The notes beneath the pieces are model-generated. The model did no database searches, was not told the origin of the DNA, and saw only the letters and a program-made list of their open reading frames with translations. From contig JAYMSP010000097.1 in assembly GCA_036897095.1 (NCBI GenBank), positions 21,000 through 84,999 of the forward strand: a DNA stretch of 64,000 nt, in the 5' to 3' direction. This document shows positions 38,701-52,200 of this stretch, piece after piece. Source of the stretch: Plantago elongata (Eukaryota > Streptophyta > Magnoliopsida > Lamiales > Plantaginaceae). The translations under genes were made by a program, and so were the position numbers. Each line of letters starts with the position of its first letter. Within the stretch, counting starts at the first letter, position 1.

Positions 38701-41700
38701 CAAAAGTAGGTCCTACAAGTAATCGTTGAGTCACTTGCAGTACATCACTTGAGATATTTTATGTCGGAAGTTTTCACTTTAAATTCACTGTACTAATTCA
38801 GCCACCAGATAAGGCAAGGAACATGTTCAGTCAAAGGTACAGTCAGACGCATCCAACATCAAGAAAGCTCGCTTAAGGGCATTAAGAGGGAAAATACAGA
38901 TACAGCCAAAAACTTAACCGCAATAACTATTTATTTAAAGTCTTAGAAGGACTACCAGGATTCTGCATGCCCAGGAACATCAATTTCTGCCATGACATTT
39001 ATACCTGTTGTAGAAAAGATAGAATTAACTTATTGTGACTCGTATAATAGAATGCTGCATTCAAAATCACAGATCTAATTTAAGGATGCTTGATTTTCGA
39101 TGGATTTGCTTTCATTTATATGTTATGACTGGGGATCAGGGAATATGAAAACCAATCTTTAGGAATTTAGTTATCCCAATTGGATGAATTCAGAATTTTT
39201 TTGATTCTAGAGATCCTCATGTCTATTGGACTCACACGGAGAATGCGTAAAAATCATGCAGCAAAATTGTCTTGATTATGTGATTTACATACCTCTCATT
39301 TTCGCGAAACTTTAAAGTCATCCATGTTAAAGGGACATGAAACACAAGGAAATCATCATTAGTAATAATACAGATGAAAAATAAACAAAAAAAATAAAGA
39401 TGAACTGAGACTTGTGTCGTCCAATGAAACAAGCGATTCATGTTTAATGCATGGATTTGATTGCTGTGCAATCTGAAAGAGTCTATACAATATACACAGT
39501 ACTATGGAAGGGATCATATGGGCCAAACAAAGATTACAAAATGAATTTGAAATCTCTTTCATGAATCATTTAAAAATCTAGCCAGAAAAGGTGTCGTTTA
39601 GAACAACTAAATCCAGGAAAATTAAAAGCATACCTTGTCATTTGAAACATTACATCCTAAATTCATAACAGCTTAATATCCATTATAATATCAAAACTAA
39701 ATACTAGATCCTAATGTTATGTTTGCCTATTTAAGATTTTCCTCAGTACTCACTTTAGAAATATTTAACTATGTTGAAATGAGAAGTAACTAAAAGAGAT
39801 GAAATGAGCACCATAACACGCTCTGCACATAAAATTAAATTATGCTCATCTATTGAAGACTTTACTCACTTTAGAAATATTTAATAGTCCTACATTAAAA
39901 CGAAAAGTAACAAAAAGAGATGAGATACCCACTCGACAATTTCACGAGCATCATCTGTGGTGTACCGCTCCCACTTTGTGTATGATCCATTCCACAAGTT
40001 TGGATATGCTGGAATTTCAATTGGAAAAGACTCTTCGTCTATGATGTGCCAGTGGAAGACATTCTACTGAATGGAACCATCAAACGATTCATCAACAAAT
40101 TCTATTAAAAAATAGTGTTGTATGGAAGATATCAGCACATCTTACAAGTTTAGCATACGACATAGATTGTATAACTTGCTTGATCATTTCGATTGGATAA
40201 TAATGTCTTGAAGTGTCTGCAAAATATGGAGAGGAAAATATTGTTAAGCAACCAAAATAAGCTACAAAATGGAAAGACAATTCACCAGTTAACAAAGAAC
40301 TATAATATCTTACCTAGCAAAAGCCCCCGATATGTGAATCTTGGCTTATCCTGGATGTACCATGGCGCTTTAGCTAGTTTGACACTTTTAGTCACGTAGT
40401 CAAAAGAACAAAGCTGGCTCAAGGTCTGCAGAAAAAGTGTGATCAATAATACGTAAGCAAGGGGTACACCAAGTGCCAGAGGATGTTAGATTATCCTCTG
40501 AGTCATATACATGTCAAAATGACCTCCTCTCCCTCATTCTCTCATCTCAAATGAACATGCATTAAACAGAGACACGGGCTCCTGCCTATTGCCACTTATA
40601 ACTGTTACCAGTAAATCTCAAACTGAACAGTTTTCAATCCTTACACACGAATAAAATAGTATATTGGGCAGCTTACCTCAAGACCATGCAAAGCACCATA
40701 GACGGAATTCGACTGCAATACATAAGATAGTAAACAGTTCAGCACAATTTTATTGGAGTAACATAAATACATCAGCATGCAGGCAACAAGATACGTGAAC
40801 CTAAGGAAGAAAACCGTCTAATTATCCTTTTTAGTATGAAGAGAAGTTTCCGAAAGTATCATCAAGTGAAAGAAGGAAACCAAACAGCAAGCATGAAAAT
40901 CTCAGTTAAACAACTGCTTAGATGTGAAACAGAGAGAGCAGTTTATTATGCATTATAAACATTAGTATATTATGCAGATAATGCATGATTCAAGAATGCA
41001 GGACTGCATAAACTATTTGTCTTAGAAAGTTTTGCGATAAATGATATCACTGGACATAGTTGGACAGCTATCGGACTAATATAGTGGAACAAGCAAGTTA
41101 TCAGACTTCATACAGTGCTTATATTCCACTTAGTCCTAGAAGTTTAGAACTACTAGCATAGTTATTGCTATTAGGAAAGTCATTATCAACTATGAACTAT
41201 CTACTAATATATCTCAGTTATTCAACTACTTCATTAGTCATTAGACTCATTACATTTGCTAGGTAGCCAGTTAACTCCGTATCGCACTAATTTATAATCA
41301 CACACACCTCAATCGTGATCCCTCCAACAATCGATAGCCCATCGCTTCTCCCTGCCACAATCAACGAATAACTCTCGTCAACTCCGAGCTTAAGCTACAA
41401 AACAACAACAACAAACACCAAATAAGCAAAAAAAACAATTCAAAAACCAGTCAACAAACCAAACATCCAACTCCTTAACCACCTCCTCATCATCAGAGTG
41501 CACAACAATACTAATCTTCCTCAAATCATATTCAATTCCAGCAACAGGCAACATGGAGCTAGCGTGCTTGAAGACGATCGACTTGTATCTCTCAAAAGCC
41601 TGAGCAACAATATCCGATTTCCCGCCATTTCCGCTGGTGACGAGTGAGAGATTGGGGTCAACGGTGAGAGATTGGTTGCCGGAAGTGTAATTGGCCGGCA

Positions 41701-41848
41701 ACGGCCAGATATACGTCAGAGACTCGTCGATGTTCCAGCTGTTACGGTGGCGTTTTGACTTCAGGTGCCGTGAACTGGATACCAGCAATGGAAAGAGGAA
41801 TATGAAGGTCAGTAGAAGGGTGAATATGCTAGGGTTTGGTGAGGCCAT
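35730..41848 (-). CDS. HEXO1: beta-hexosaminidase 1 (GH20)
   Basis: Removes terminal N-acetylglucosamine from N-glycans; HEXO1 acts in the vacuole and makes paucimannosidic glycans. Fifteen exons fit: 41465-41848, 41308-41394, 40677-40712, 40314-40425, 40146-40216, 39933-40063, 39293-39309, 38956-39004, 38024-38124, 37840-37899, 37359-37392, 36833-36931, 36539-36598, 36029-36279 and 35730-35899. They total 1662 nt, or 553 residues. An N-terminal hydrophobic stretch (about residues 8-24) looks like a signal peptide. Visible are LLLDTSRHYYPIEMI, NVFHWHIIDEESFPIEIP, MAEIDVPGHAESW, the catalytic Asp-Glu in FHLGGDEVHTDCW, and the C-terminal GGEVCMWSETAD and WPRAAAAAERLWS. The C-terminus matches HEXO1 better than HEXO3. 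Exon 7 is only 17 nt. Confidence 0.94.
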
Positions 41849-42529
41849 TTCTGATCGAACTAGCTTCTGATTGATGAACTCAGGTCAGTGTGAGTAGGAG
41901 AATGAAATGGATAATAGTGATCGGTACTTTTTGTCAGTATAGTGTAATTAGTAGTTCTAATTACCACTAATTACTCACTAACTAACGGAGGTTAGTTACC
42001 ACTGACACTTACCATTTACCTACAAAATATCTTGGACAAATTATTTTAAGCCCTTGCTTTATCAGTATATTTCGAAACCACCCCTAGCTTTTTTTCTATT
42101 GAACATTATTCATGTACTTATTTTTCGTCACAAACAAGTTAACAAACGAAGCATATAATCTCAATGAATGCTATCTAAACGCTTTACTAGTTCATCATCG
42201 ATTAAACTTGTTCAAGTAGCTTCTAGTTCATCAACTAACTAATTTAATAATAAATAGTTTCGTAAATATTTATTTATTATGTAGTTAATTTTTTATTTTT
42301 TTAAACGGTTGAAAGGATTGTATTTATTATGGTTAATTGTTTAGCAAATATGTTATAATCTATTAGCTAAGAATTCATGATGTTTATTTTGGCAATTCAC
42401 TATTACAAAATGTGAACAATATTACACATGAATGATGGGACATTTATTTATGTCACACCAATATAGTTATTATTGACAAATGCATATTTAGCAGGCACAA
42501 ATTTCAATTACAAGCACTAGTTAGTAATT
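41849..42529. other. HEXO1 promoter side / MAKR 3' flank
   Basis: A short AT-rich spacer between two genes read in the same direction. The HEXO1 leader and promoter lie at about 41849-42050 and the MAKR 3' untranslated region just left of 42530. I could not pick out specific elements. Confidence 0.5.
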
Positions 42530-43387
42530 TTAGTTGAACAAAATCAAGTACGGCTGCTGATCAAGAGACTTCTTACAATGAGCAATAGCTGACTGAATTG
42601 GATTCTCAGCCTCTGATGAGCTCATAACAGTGCTACTTCTCTTGAGAGCCTGATGATGAACATGACAACTAGTACTATTGCTCAAATTAGAACTATCACA
42701 GTAAACCTTCTTAGTCTTGGATTCCATCTTGAATGCTCCTGAAAAAGACCTCCTATGCGTAAACCGGCTCGATCCTATGTACTCTTCTTTAGCTTTCTTG
42801 TACTTAATCTGCCCGAACGGCTTATAATCACTCCGTTTTTGTGCCGTTTGAGCTGGTCCGACGGCTCTGGGATCATAAGAACAGCCAGCAGATTTAGTGA
42901 ACAGAGACTTTATATTAGCCCATTTGATCAGCTTCTTGGTCCAAGACTTCTTATCTTTGGTTAAAGAACTCGAGCATTCGAGAAAATACTCTTGCGGGTT
43001 CAGTTCCCTGCTAACCTGGCAGGATTCTGAAGGAGAGACCTGGCATGACTCGAACGGAGTGTTTTCCAATGGTGTTTTGAAGGACTCTTCTAAATGCTGA
43101 TCAGTTTTGGAATTGAAATTGTGTTGGAAGATCTTCTGGACCATTTCTAGCCGGGGCGGGAGGTGAAGAGGGAGGAGTTTCCCCATGTAGAAGAGTTCGT
43201 CTGCTGGAGACGTTGTCGTTTGGTGATCTTTCTCCGAGGAACTTGAGAAGCTTTGGAACTCAAATTCCTTGTTCGTATGGCTGAAGATGGATTCGAACGA
43301 GGGATCATGTTGAACTTCCATGTCGATGTAATCGTCCTCGGATTCTGAGCTAGAGAACTCATGTTGATCATAGTTGAACGTTTGCAT
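42530..43387 (-). CDS. membrane-associated kinase regulator (MAKR family)
   Basis: MAKR proteins are BKI1 relatives that bind receptor-like kinases at the plasma membrane. The gene is a single exon of 285 residues. Visible family segments are the acidic N-terminal SEDDYIDMEV, FYMGKLLPLHLPPRLEMVQK, a Lys-rich stretch (KDKKSWTKKLIKWANIKSLF) that could contact membrane, FTHRRSFSGAF and the C-terminal IQSAIAHCKKSLDQQP, comparable to the BKI1 kinase-binding tail. The start is set at 43387: the frame stays open to 43615, but a TATAAAT motif (minus strand, 43472-43478) lies inside that extension, which then looks like leader and promoter. The family member is not certain (MAKR3/4-like). Confidence 0.85.
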   Translation of the reverse strand: MQTFNYDQHEFSSSESEDDYIDMEVQHDPSFESIFSHTNKEFEFQSFSSSSEKDHQTTTSPADELFYMGKLLPLHLPPRLEMVQKIFQHNFNSKTDQHLEESFKTPLENTPFESCQVSPSESCQVSRELNPQEYFLECSSSLTKDKKSWTKKLIKWANIKSLFTKSAGCSYDPRAVGPAQTAQKRSDYKPFGQIKYKKAKEEYIGSSRFTHRRSFSGAFKMESKTKKVYCDSSNLSNSTSCHVHHQALKRSSTVMSSSEAENPIQSAIAHCKKSLDQQPYLILFN

Positions 43388-43471
43388 CTTTGCTACAAGC
43401 TTTTGTGATGAGTATTTAGTGTTTGTTTCTTTGTATTTCTTGGTAAGTATGTGTTTGAGGTGTCTCGAGTA

Positions 43472-43478
43472 ATTTATA
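43472..43478 (-). promoter_or_regulatory. TATA box of the MAKR gene
   Basis: On the minus strand this reads TATAAAT, 85 bases from the chosen start codon at 43387. It predicts a leader of roughly 55-60 bases and helps reject the longer upstream open frame. Confidence 0.5.
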
Positions 43479-43808
43479 ACTAAGAAGGTAATGCACACGA
43501 CTGGAAGATGATTCGAGGATTTAAAATGGCCAAAAAGAGGAAGCATTCTTTTCTTAATTTCAGTTAAAAAGCAAGAAAGAGGCTTTGTCTTGTCTTGTTC
43601 TTTCATGTCTTTCAAATAACATGGTATTGGTGTATTGGGATGCTTTGCTTTTCACTTTACTTTTGGATTGTTTAACTATTTCTATCTTATCATCGGTAAA
43701 GGGTATTTGGAATGGAAGGAGGATGAGTAAGCTAAAGATAACATTTTACCTGGATAATTAAAAAATTTAATGTTAATTTTATATTGGAAACATTTTATTA
43801 ATTTATTA

Positions 43809-44081
43809 CTCTCTCCATTTTTTTAAAAACTTTCCGACTTTCTAAAATTAGGTGTTACATTACAAACTTCCTAACCCAAAAAAAAAAATATTTATCCCAC
43901 TAACTAATTCTTTATTATTTATCTCACCTACTTTATCATCATTCTATTCAATTTTTCACTTATTTTATCTTTCACTTATAACTGTATTAATATTTTACCA
44001 CTCTCAAATTAATATTTGACTAATTCTCCTTCTATCAAGAGAAAGTAATTCACTAGGAAGTTTTTATTGAATCGGAGAGGA
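43809..44081. mobile_element. Stowaway-like MITE, 273 bp
   Basis: The left end CTCTCTCCATTTTTTTAAAA and the right end, which in reverse complement contains CCTCTCCG and AATAAAAACTTCC, form imperfect terminal inverted repeats of about 28 bp. A TA lies just outside both ends, as for a Tc1/mariner target site. The inside is AT-rich and non-coding. Confidence 0.7.
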
Positions 44082-45395
44082 TATATTGGAGTCGTAAGGG
44101 TTGTAAAATGCAAGTAAACTGAAACATCAAGCATGAGTTGCAGGAATCATCTATGTAAGAACGATTGGTAGGTTCATGTTGCAAAGCGAAACACTAAACT
44201 ATCATCTTTTGTACAAGCGGAACACAAGTGGCAATAAATCAAAAGGCAAATGCAGCTAGATTAGGAAAAATGGTACTTGTAAGTGATTAAGTATAAACAA
44301 TTAAGCTGAGAATCCAACGTGAAGCTGCTTTACCTACTTTACTGGATTCCAGGATGACATTGTTGGATCCAAAATTGATTAAATGGTGGTAACTGCATCA
44401 TTATCAAGAGTTATTCATTACCAGACAAGATAAATTAGTGTATATTTCTAAATTTATGGGCACATTGTTGACTTCTTAACAGTTTGAGCTTAATTTAAGC
44501 TAATAAATTACACTCATAATGAAGTATCCGACATCTCATGGTGGAGACTTTTGTGAGTTATTATCAGTAATTAGATGCTTGTAGAGCTCGAGATGTTTGT
44601 TCCTAAGAGAACTGTCCCAACCCCCACGTCTCAACGTATCGATTCCCAAATGTAAATTGTGAAAAACTGAGAGAACTGATTTATTTAGAAAAAGGTTCAG
44701 TCTCGTTGGTATCCTTGTCGGTGTTTAGAAAGAAGAATCAGTTCGTAATCGTAACCAAGAGTTCACAAATTCAACTTTTCAAAATATAAATATGTGATTT
44801 AAACTAGTCAAATAAATTAAATTTCACAAATCCAAACCAATTTTCCAAATGGATTGGGACAACCACTAATTAATGAAATTTGGAAGTTCTTGTGCAGGTA
44901 CCCATCTTAATCAACAATCATTAAGTAGATCAGTCAGTGTAATACATTTAGTCAGTGTAATACATTGTTGTCAAACTAGCTAATTTTCTTAAAACCATGT
45001 GTGAAACCATTACAAGAGTAAACAAGTAGTAAGATTTAAAACTTCTAAGAGCCAGTAACATATTGACCCACCAAGCCACAAATTGTGGATTGCACCAAGC
45101 TTTTGCCGGGTATCATCAACAGAAACAAACTCTTGTTAATTCTACCTTGCTGGGATACCCACAGCACTATAGAGCAGATATACAGACTCAATCAAAAGCT
45201 TAATAACTTCAACATCACACCTTTAGGGGGCCAATTGCCCCCCTGAAACCACTGATGTTCTCATACTGTTCCGTCCCATAAACAAACCTTTTCTACCAGT
45301 GATCATACAAGTTTTTGAATCCACCTGCTCAACTTTTGAGATTATACAAATCATTTAAGTTGCTTTACTTGCAACGCGGCTTTCACAACTAATTA

Positions 45396-45705
45396 CTCCT
45401 TCAGTACCAATAAACTTCATACATTTATCATTTTTAGTTGTCTAACTATACATTTGTCATTTTTAATTGTCCATTAAACTTTATACATTACTCAAAAGAT
45501 AAAAAGGGAGTTACCTCGTCAGTCTCAACTTTACACTTTTCCCTCTCACCAGTCTCAACTTTACACTTTTCCCTATTTTATTCATTTCTTATCATTATTT
45601 TTTAACATTTTACATACGTGTCAACCCTAATCCTTATTGTATGAATTTTGATGGGGCGGGGCGGAATCCTTAATGCATGAATTTTGATGGGCAGGGCGGA
45701 GGGAA
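45396..45705. mobile_element. Stowaway/Tc1-like MITE with internal duplications
   Basis: The left end CTCCTTCAGTACCAATAAAC and right end (GATGGGCAGGGCGGAGGGAA on the plus strand) are imperfect inverted repeats sharing an AAACTTCAT-like inner word, as in the element at 8394. Inside, a 30-bp unit containing CAGTCTCAACTTTACAC repeats at 45520 and 45550. A 36-bp unit containing the right terminal sequence repeats at 45629 and 45665, so the element carries a doubled right end. Confidence 0.65.
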
Positions 45706-46217
45706 TATGAAAATCACTTTCCTTTTGAGTCACAATCTACTCAGTCACAGCTTGAAACTTCAGTCCACTAAGAGTGCTTTATCAGAAGCTCTTATAATTA
45801 CTGGAGTAGCGATATTTTTGGTACCTAACAGTCTCTTTCATCCATATCATAATCAAGAAACAGAAGAGGATGAAAAAAGACGGGGTTACATTACATTAAA
45901 CTAATCAGTTTCACCACAAGGCAGAGTTGAGGAGACAGTACAAATGATACATCAGCAAGCCTAGCTAAAAAAATTGTTAGGCTCACATCTCTAATAATAC
46001 AAACATATATGTTCACTTACATCAACCTGACACTTCAATCCTCAGACGTTCATGGCACAGACAGTTGAGTACATTTCGGAATATATACAAGAACAAATAA
46101 ATTGAACAATAAAAACAGTATGATGAACTTCATGACAAGATGGAGTTCAGAATCATTTAGTCTAGATTGTGCAAGTATAACTGGCAATACATGGTCAATC
46201 GTCGTGAGTGCACAGGT

Positions 46218-49200
46218 TTATTTCTTTGACGAGTCGCCAGATTTCAACTCCTTCTCAAGCTCATCGAATTCCCACTCACCAATTTCTTCTGCAGAGTAAT
46301 CCTGATTTACCTTTCCAAACTCAGATTCCAGTTTTGCCAATTCTGCTTCGGGGTCTAGTGCCTGTTCTAATGTAACAGAAGGTTGCTGATCCACAAGCTT
46401 TGCAGCCTTAAGTTCCTTCGCTGGTTGCTCGGTAGAATCCTTAGGACTATGCAATACCTCACTGCCAGATGTATCTGAATCTGATTCTTTAGTCGGGGCA
46501 ATCTCAATTTCCAAAGTAGGTCTTTCTACCTTCTCAAATTCCTCCCTAAGCTTCTCAATATTGCCAAATAGCTCCATAACCTTCGGATTCTCCTTACTGA
46601 ACGGATGCATGCATAAATGAGTTACAGAATCTTCATAACAGGAAATATACCGAGGTTTAGAATTCATACCTGGGTACTTTCCCATGCTGCACGTTAAAAT
46701 GCTCTCTCATATTGTCTACAACACTGAAAGTTGTTATGATCTGTGATAAGACAAAAAAGTGCCTTAGACATCTTTATGAAGTGCCCAGTGGCGCTGCAGA
46801 TCTTTATGGACAAGAAGCCAAATGAAAATAAAACTTGCATTGCAAGAATTAGGAGAAGCAAGCCAGTGTGCGCAAGATATTAGAAAATTTTAAATTGTTT
46901 TTTCCAAGAAAAAAAGCAAAATCAATACTCCCTCACTCCAGCTCAAACGGCGCCACTCGACTTTGTCATACTGTAAGTAAAAAAGAAATAAAGTAGAATA
47001 TGGGGTATTTATTGGTGGCAGGGTTGGTTGGTGTTGTAATGAATAGATACAATGTATTTTTTATATAAAGTATGAATAAAGAATAAATAAATGGTGGAAA
47101 TTTGTAAATATGTGTTGTAAGGGTAAGGATATGTCCCAAGAAGACATGTTTTGGAGTCGTACCATGGCATATGGATGGAGTACAGAGAAAGTACATCATA
47201 AGTTCATAACATATTGAGTAAAGGAATGAGACCCATTCTGAATGAGAATGCAGCAATTTGAGTCAGGAATTTGAGTTTTTACCTTAGCTTCATAATCCAA
47301 ATATTCCTCCTCTAGACTTCTCTTAGGATTCAATATTTGAGAATCATCTTTTCCAATATCAGCTGAACGTGCTAACCTGTCGAGAAGTTCCCAAAGGTTT
47401 ATGTGAACTTAGGTTAGAAATATGTACAATATATCAAAAATGCAACACCGGTTAAATACCCATCATTTAAACTCTCTAAGTTCTTCACATACTTTTCGAT
47501 GCGATCAATTGCAGGTCTCAAGCCTTTCTGCATTTAAATAAGAGAGAAATGGAGTGAATTCTTTGACAGTTGGAAAGGAGAGCTGGTTTATGTAAAGAAT
47601 AATTTTGGCTGCTGAAATAAGAAGCACCTCATAAGATGACAGTAGCTGTACAACCAAGTCAGTGAAGTAACTTTCATGTCCATCGAGCTCAGCACTTGGA
47701 AAAAATGGAACATTAGGAACGTGTCAGCATTCTCTTAAATCCCGGATATATGCATTGACATACAACAAACCCATAGAATTAAATCACATACGAGGAGTAC
47801 ACAATATCATTAGATATGCATGTAATGATGCTGAAATGAAAAGTTCATATACCTGGCCTGCTTCTCCTTATTCTCAGTTTGTGAACACTGAAGAGACCAA
47901 GTATCTTCCAAAAAATTGATCCAAGTACTAAGAACTTTTGCCTCTACTTGACATGAGACTATTGATCGTGAGAGCTCATCCTCCTTTAAGTTTGTAAAGA
48001 GATGTCAAATGCAAAATCAAATTCGTAAGACCAAAATAGAGTCCTCGAGGCTAATCTAATAGGTAATATAGAGTTTTTCATGTATCTCAATAGTACAGAG
48101 GGAAAGAACATCCAAAGGGATGCAGACCTTGGTTTTTAGATGGGCCACAATTTGATCATTAGCTTCAAAGAACTGATCCCTCTCTTCCGTCATATTGTGA
48201 AGACGAGCACGGGCAGCGGACAAGGAAACATTGACCTTAATGATCACAAAGATTCCGATATATTATTTACAACCAAAATATGTTTTGGTTAAGAAAAACA
48301 AACTTAACTATTGAATCCAGCAGATAGCTAAAACTCTCTACAATTTGAAGATGAAAATATTTTTTGTTGGCTAAGTTAAAACTTAAAAGTTGGAAAGCAG
48401 CGATTTCGAATAGGTCAAGAATCAAGATCAGATGCATCTAATCACAGAATATGAAAATCGTCTCTTTTACCAACATGCATTAAAATGTGCAATACATATT
48501 GAGAAAAATGACAGGTATGCTAACTGAGGAAATTATTGACATGTGCTTTTCACCTCTTTCCCCTGCCTGATGCCATGCAGTCACAGCTTGCATGTAATTT
48601 AGAGCACATCATAGATGACAGAGCAAAGAGTACAAATGCTCAATGAGAAACAAAATGTCTTACAAAACAAACATTCCCATATACGTTGACAACGTTGTCC
48701 ACAAGGTCCATTGCCTAAAACCTCAACCAATCGAAGCACCAAAAAGCCAACCCCAGATAGTTTAATAAAGAAGCAAGTAAAAGTTGAAAACCTTTTCCAA
48801 TTGAGCTTCAAGTTCATCTCTCTGTTTCTCTAGACCTGAAATCTCTGTGACCAGTTCCTGGAAAACAATTATAGAGCCAGAACTTGCTTAAAAGCTGTCC
48901 ATGGTTGAGCAACACACATCCACGAGCAATAAATTATTCCACAGCCTTCACATATATAGCTCAATTAAGTTCATTCAGTTAATGTCAATTATTTTCCTTT
49001 AACCGGCAATGAAAAGATGCACAAGCAAGAAACTTAGTTCATTTATAAACGGTCCCAGACCACATACCTTTTCTATTTCACCAACTTCACTTGATTTGCT
49101 CACTCGGAACTTTAAGGCATCCTCTTTTTGAAGTCTGCCGATAGAAAAAGGAAACCAAAATAAGATAGTGACTTCAGTGTACAAATATCAAATACCCCAG

Positions 49201-52200
49201 ATTCCTTAGTGAAGATGAATATAATAAATACTGAAAAGAAACACATTTATTGCACGTGAAGTACTTTTATGACCAAGCAATTATAATTTATAAGTTTATA
49301 TGTAATTGTTAACTGAGAAAAGTAGAAACATCCCGGACAGAATTCAGACAGTCTACCTGGACTAAAAGGACAGGTAACTCGGAAAAAGAATCTAAGATTT
49401 CCAGTACATTGGAATTAAATGGATGCAGGTAAACATTCGAGCAGATGTGTTAGAGCAATTGTAGGCAGGAAAGTAGGAACACCCATCAATGCTCTAATGC
49501 AGCGGCAATGCTGTTTTGGCTATACTTATGGGATATGATTTACACTTGGTTTATGGATATTAATAAGCAACAAAGAAAAGAGTCAAACTTAATAACTTGC
49601 AGGAGAGAATAAATAATGAAAGAAGCAAACATGGCATACACACACTCTAAGGCAACCCAACAGGGAACTAAAGTCAAACACATAATCAAAGATTAAGTCC
49701 AACAAAGCTCTTTAAACTAAACATGTCAATACTAGTGTCTAAGCAATGGTGAAATATTTAACTTTGCATATAAACCCATCACTTATTTCTTAAACACATG
49801 CATCACTTCACTATTACACACCCTATAAAACCTATAAATCTTTAACTCTATACCAAACACACTTTTTTCCAATTCAATTAATACCCAGTCCCAGTTAACT
49901 CGATAACAAACAGTCCATTAATCTTTCAGGGTGATGATTCCATGTAGCAAGCAGAAAAGAATATGTAAAGTTCAATCTAATTAATAGTTTACCTATTATC
50001 AGAGATGCGCTTCTCAGCTTTGGAGGAGGAACTCACAAGAGATTCAGACAAGACTTTCAACTTATCAAGCTGCAATTTGAAAACTAAATATTTAAAAAAA
50101 AAGTACTGAAAGAGTGCACTTTAGCAAGTTACAGATCATAAAACCCACAATAAACTGACAAAAGTGAAGAAGAATAACAGCAGAAGATGTTGGGAACTAG
50201 CCAGAAGCCATGCAAGCAACATATTCAAAAGAAACTAAGAGAATCAACCATGCACATACTAAGGGAGATAGCATGTTAAAAAAAGATGAATAAGAGTCCT
50301 TGTGATGAAAGAGCAGTAAAAGGATATGGTGCTTCCTGGTAAAACCTTCAACTTAATCAACGGAATTTTAATAAGACACAAATAATCAATCCTGTAGGAG
50401 GAGAATTCATTGATTGTATCCTAAATGTAATGAGAGCATGTGAAGAGCAGAAAGAGAGTAGTAAATTATACCTTTTGAGCATGAATTTCAGCCGTGTCTC
50501 CACATTTGATAGCTTTCTTTTTCAACAGTAGCGCTTCGATTCTGGAACAAATTCTAATATGTGCAAGTGCCTCTTTGAGAGCCTAATGGAAAGGGAAATC
50601 AGAAGATACAATACATTGGAAATATGTATTTGCAGCAGTACATCAACGAAATATTACATCATATCGACAGCAAACCTGAACCAGGTTTGTTTTGTCTTCA
50701 AAAGTTTCCGAAGAACACATTAACAAAGATATGAATATATAAGAAACGAATAACTGATGCTGCAGTCAAGTGCACCTCTATTGATGGCACAGTTTTGGCA
50801 TTGTCATTTGTTTCATCACTGTCACCACCACGATTATGTGATACCCGTAATTCATCAAGTTGTTTTTTGAACTTGGAAACTTCAGCATCGATTCTGTGAT
50901 TGGCACATAGATTCCAGGAAAACAATGGAAAAGAAGGGTTAACTGTCGGGAAACTTCACTTATGATCTAATTTGCTGATGTTTTTAATACCTTTGGATTT
51001 CAGCATTGACTTTCAATCCTGTGATAGCTCCTTCAGCAAACTGGAGCAATTCCTCCCTCTTCACCTGCACAAGTACCAACCTGTCAGCTGCTTGATAAGA
51101 GCTGCCTTGTACTACAAACAATAAATGTATAAATATGACCCTTCCATGTGTCTCCTGACTGCCACATATAGTAACTTTCTAGAACTCCTAAGTACTCCCT
51201 CCACCTAAGACAGCTTTTTGTGTGGGTTTATTTTAAAGAATAATTATTATTATTACTTTAATTAATAATAATAATAACAATATTAATAATAATAATGATA
51301 ATAATAATATTATTAATAATATTAATAATGATAATATTAATAATAATAATAATAATAAATTGTTTAAAGTGGATATTAAAGCAGGATTTAGAAATGATAA
51401 ATAATGGAAAAGAGTATGAGAGATAGATTATAAAGTAAGAAGATTAGTGGTTAGTGGGGTTAACCTTATTGCTTTTTTGCTATGGGGCTATGGGTATTTG
51501 AAGTCCATAAAAGGAATGCGTCCCCAAGCTTAGGTAGACAGAGGGAGTATAATTTATAGAATAGTGACTATGAAATTTACTGTAATTATGAATTTACAGT
51601 GCATGACAACGGGTGATTATGCCACCAGCACTGAGCAACAGTTTGCTACAACTAAGATAAAATAGTTCTAATTCAATACCAAAACTTCGTCTTGGTAGCT
51701 GGAAAAGGCCTTTGCAAGATCCTGAATGCTGCTAACAATTGCGTTATGGACTTCTTTCCCTCCTGTGAGACACAGACTGCAGGTCCACAAAAGCAGTAGA
51801 TAGGTCAATAAGAATATAATACAGTGTACTTCAATAATAAATCAATACAGAGTGTCATAACAAGGATCCAATATACCATAAACTGACATGGGAAAACAAC
51901 TTACCCAAATAATTCGAGGAGGAGGGAAATTTCATCTTCATTTGGGGCTTCAAGGATCTGAAAGAAAGATAATAGTTTAACAACTCCAGATTCAGAATTT
52001 ATACATTCCTTCTATATTCTAATTATGTTTCTAATTTCTATCTTGAGACAGACAAAATACAGTAAAGGCTTGACCAACATAATAGAACTGCAATGCAATC
52101 AGCAATAAGAAAAAACCTACACCTTAGATTATCCAAGAACCAATTAGCCGTGCAGTTGCATGTGATAAACAACATGTTGGCTGCTGCAGTTATTTCTACT

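Larger units (their letters stand above)
43479..46217. other. intergenic region with two miniature transposons
   Basis: This spacer contains two Stowaway-like elements (43809-44081 and 45396-45705), listed separately. The rest is AT-rich with no recognised gene. About 45900-46217 is probably the 3' untranslated region of the coiled-coil protein gene. Confidence 0.55.

Noticed and set aside
43388-43615. Upstream extension of the MAKR frame by 76 residues
   Set aside because: It contains a TATAAAT box and has no resemblance to the MAKR family; the acidic MAKR N-terminus starts just after the ATG at 43387.
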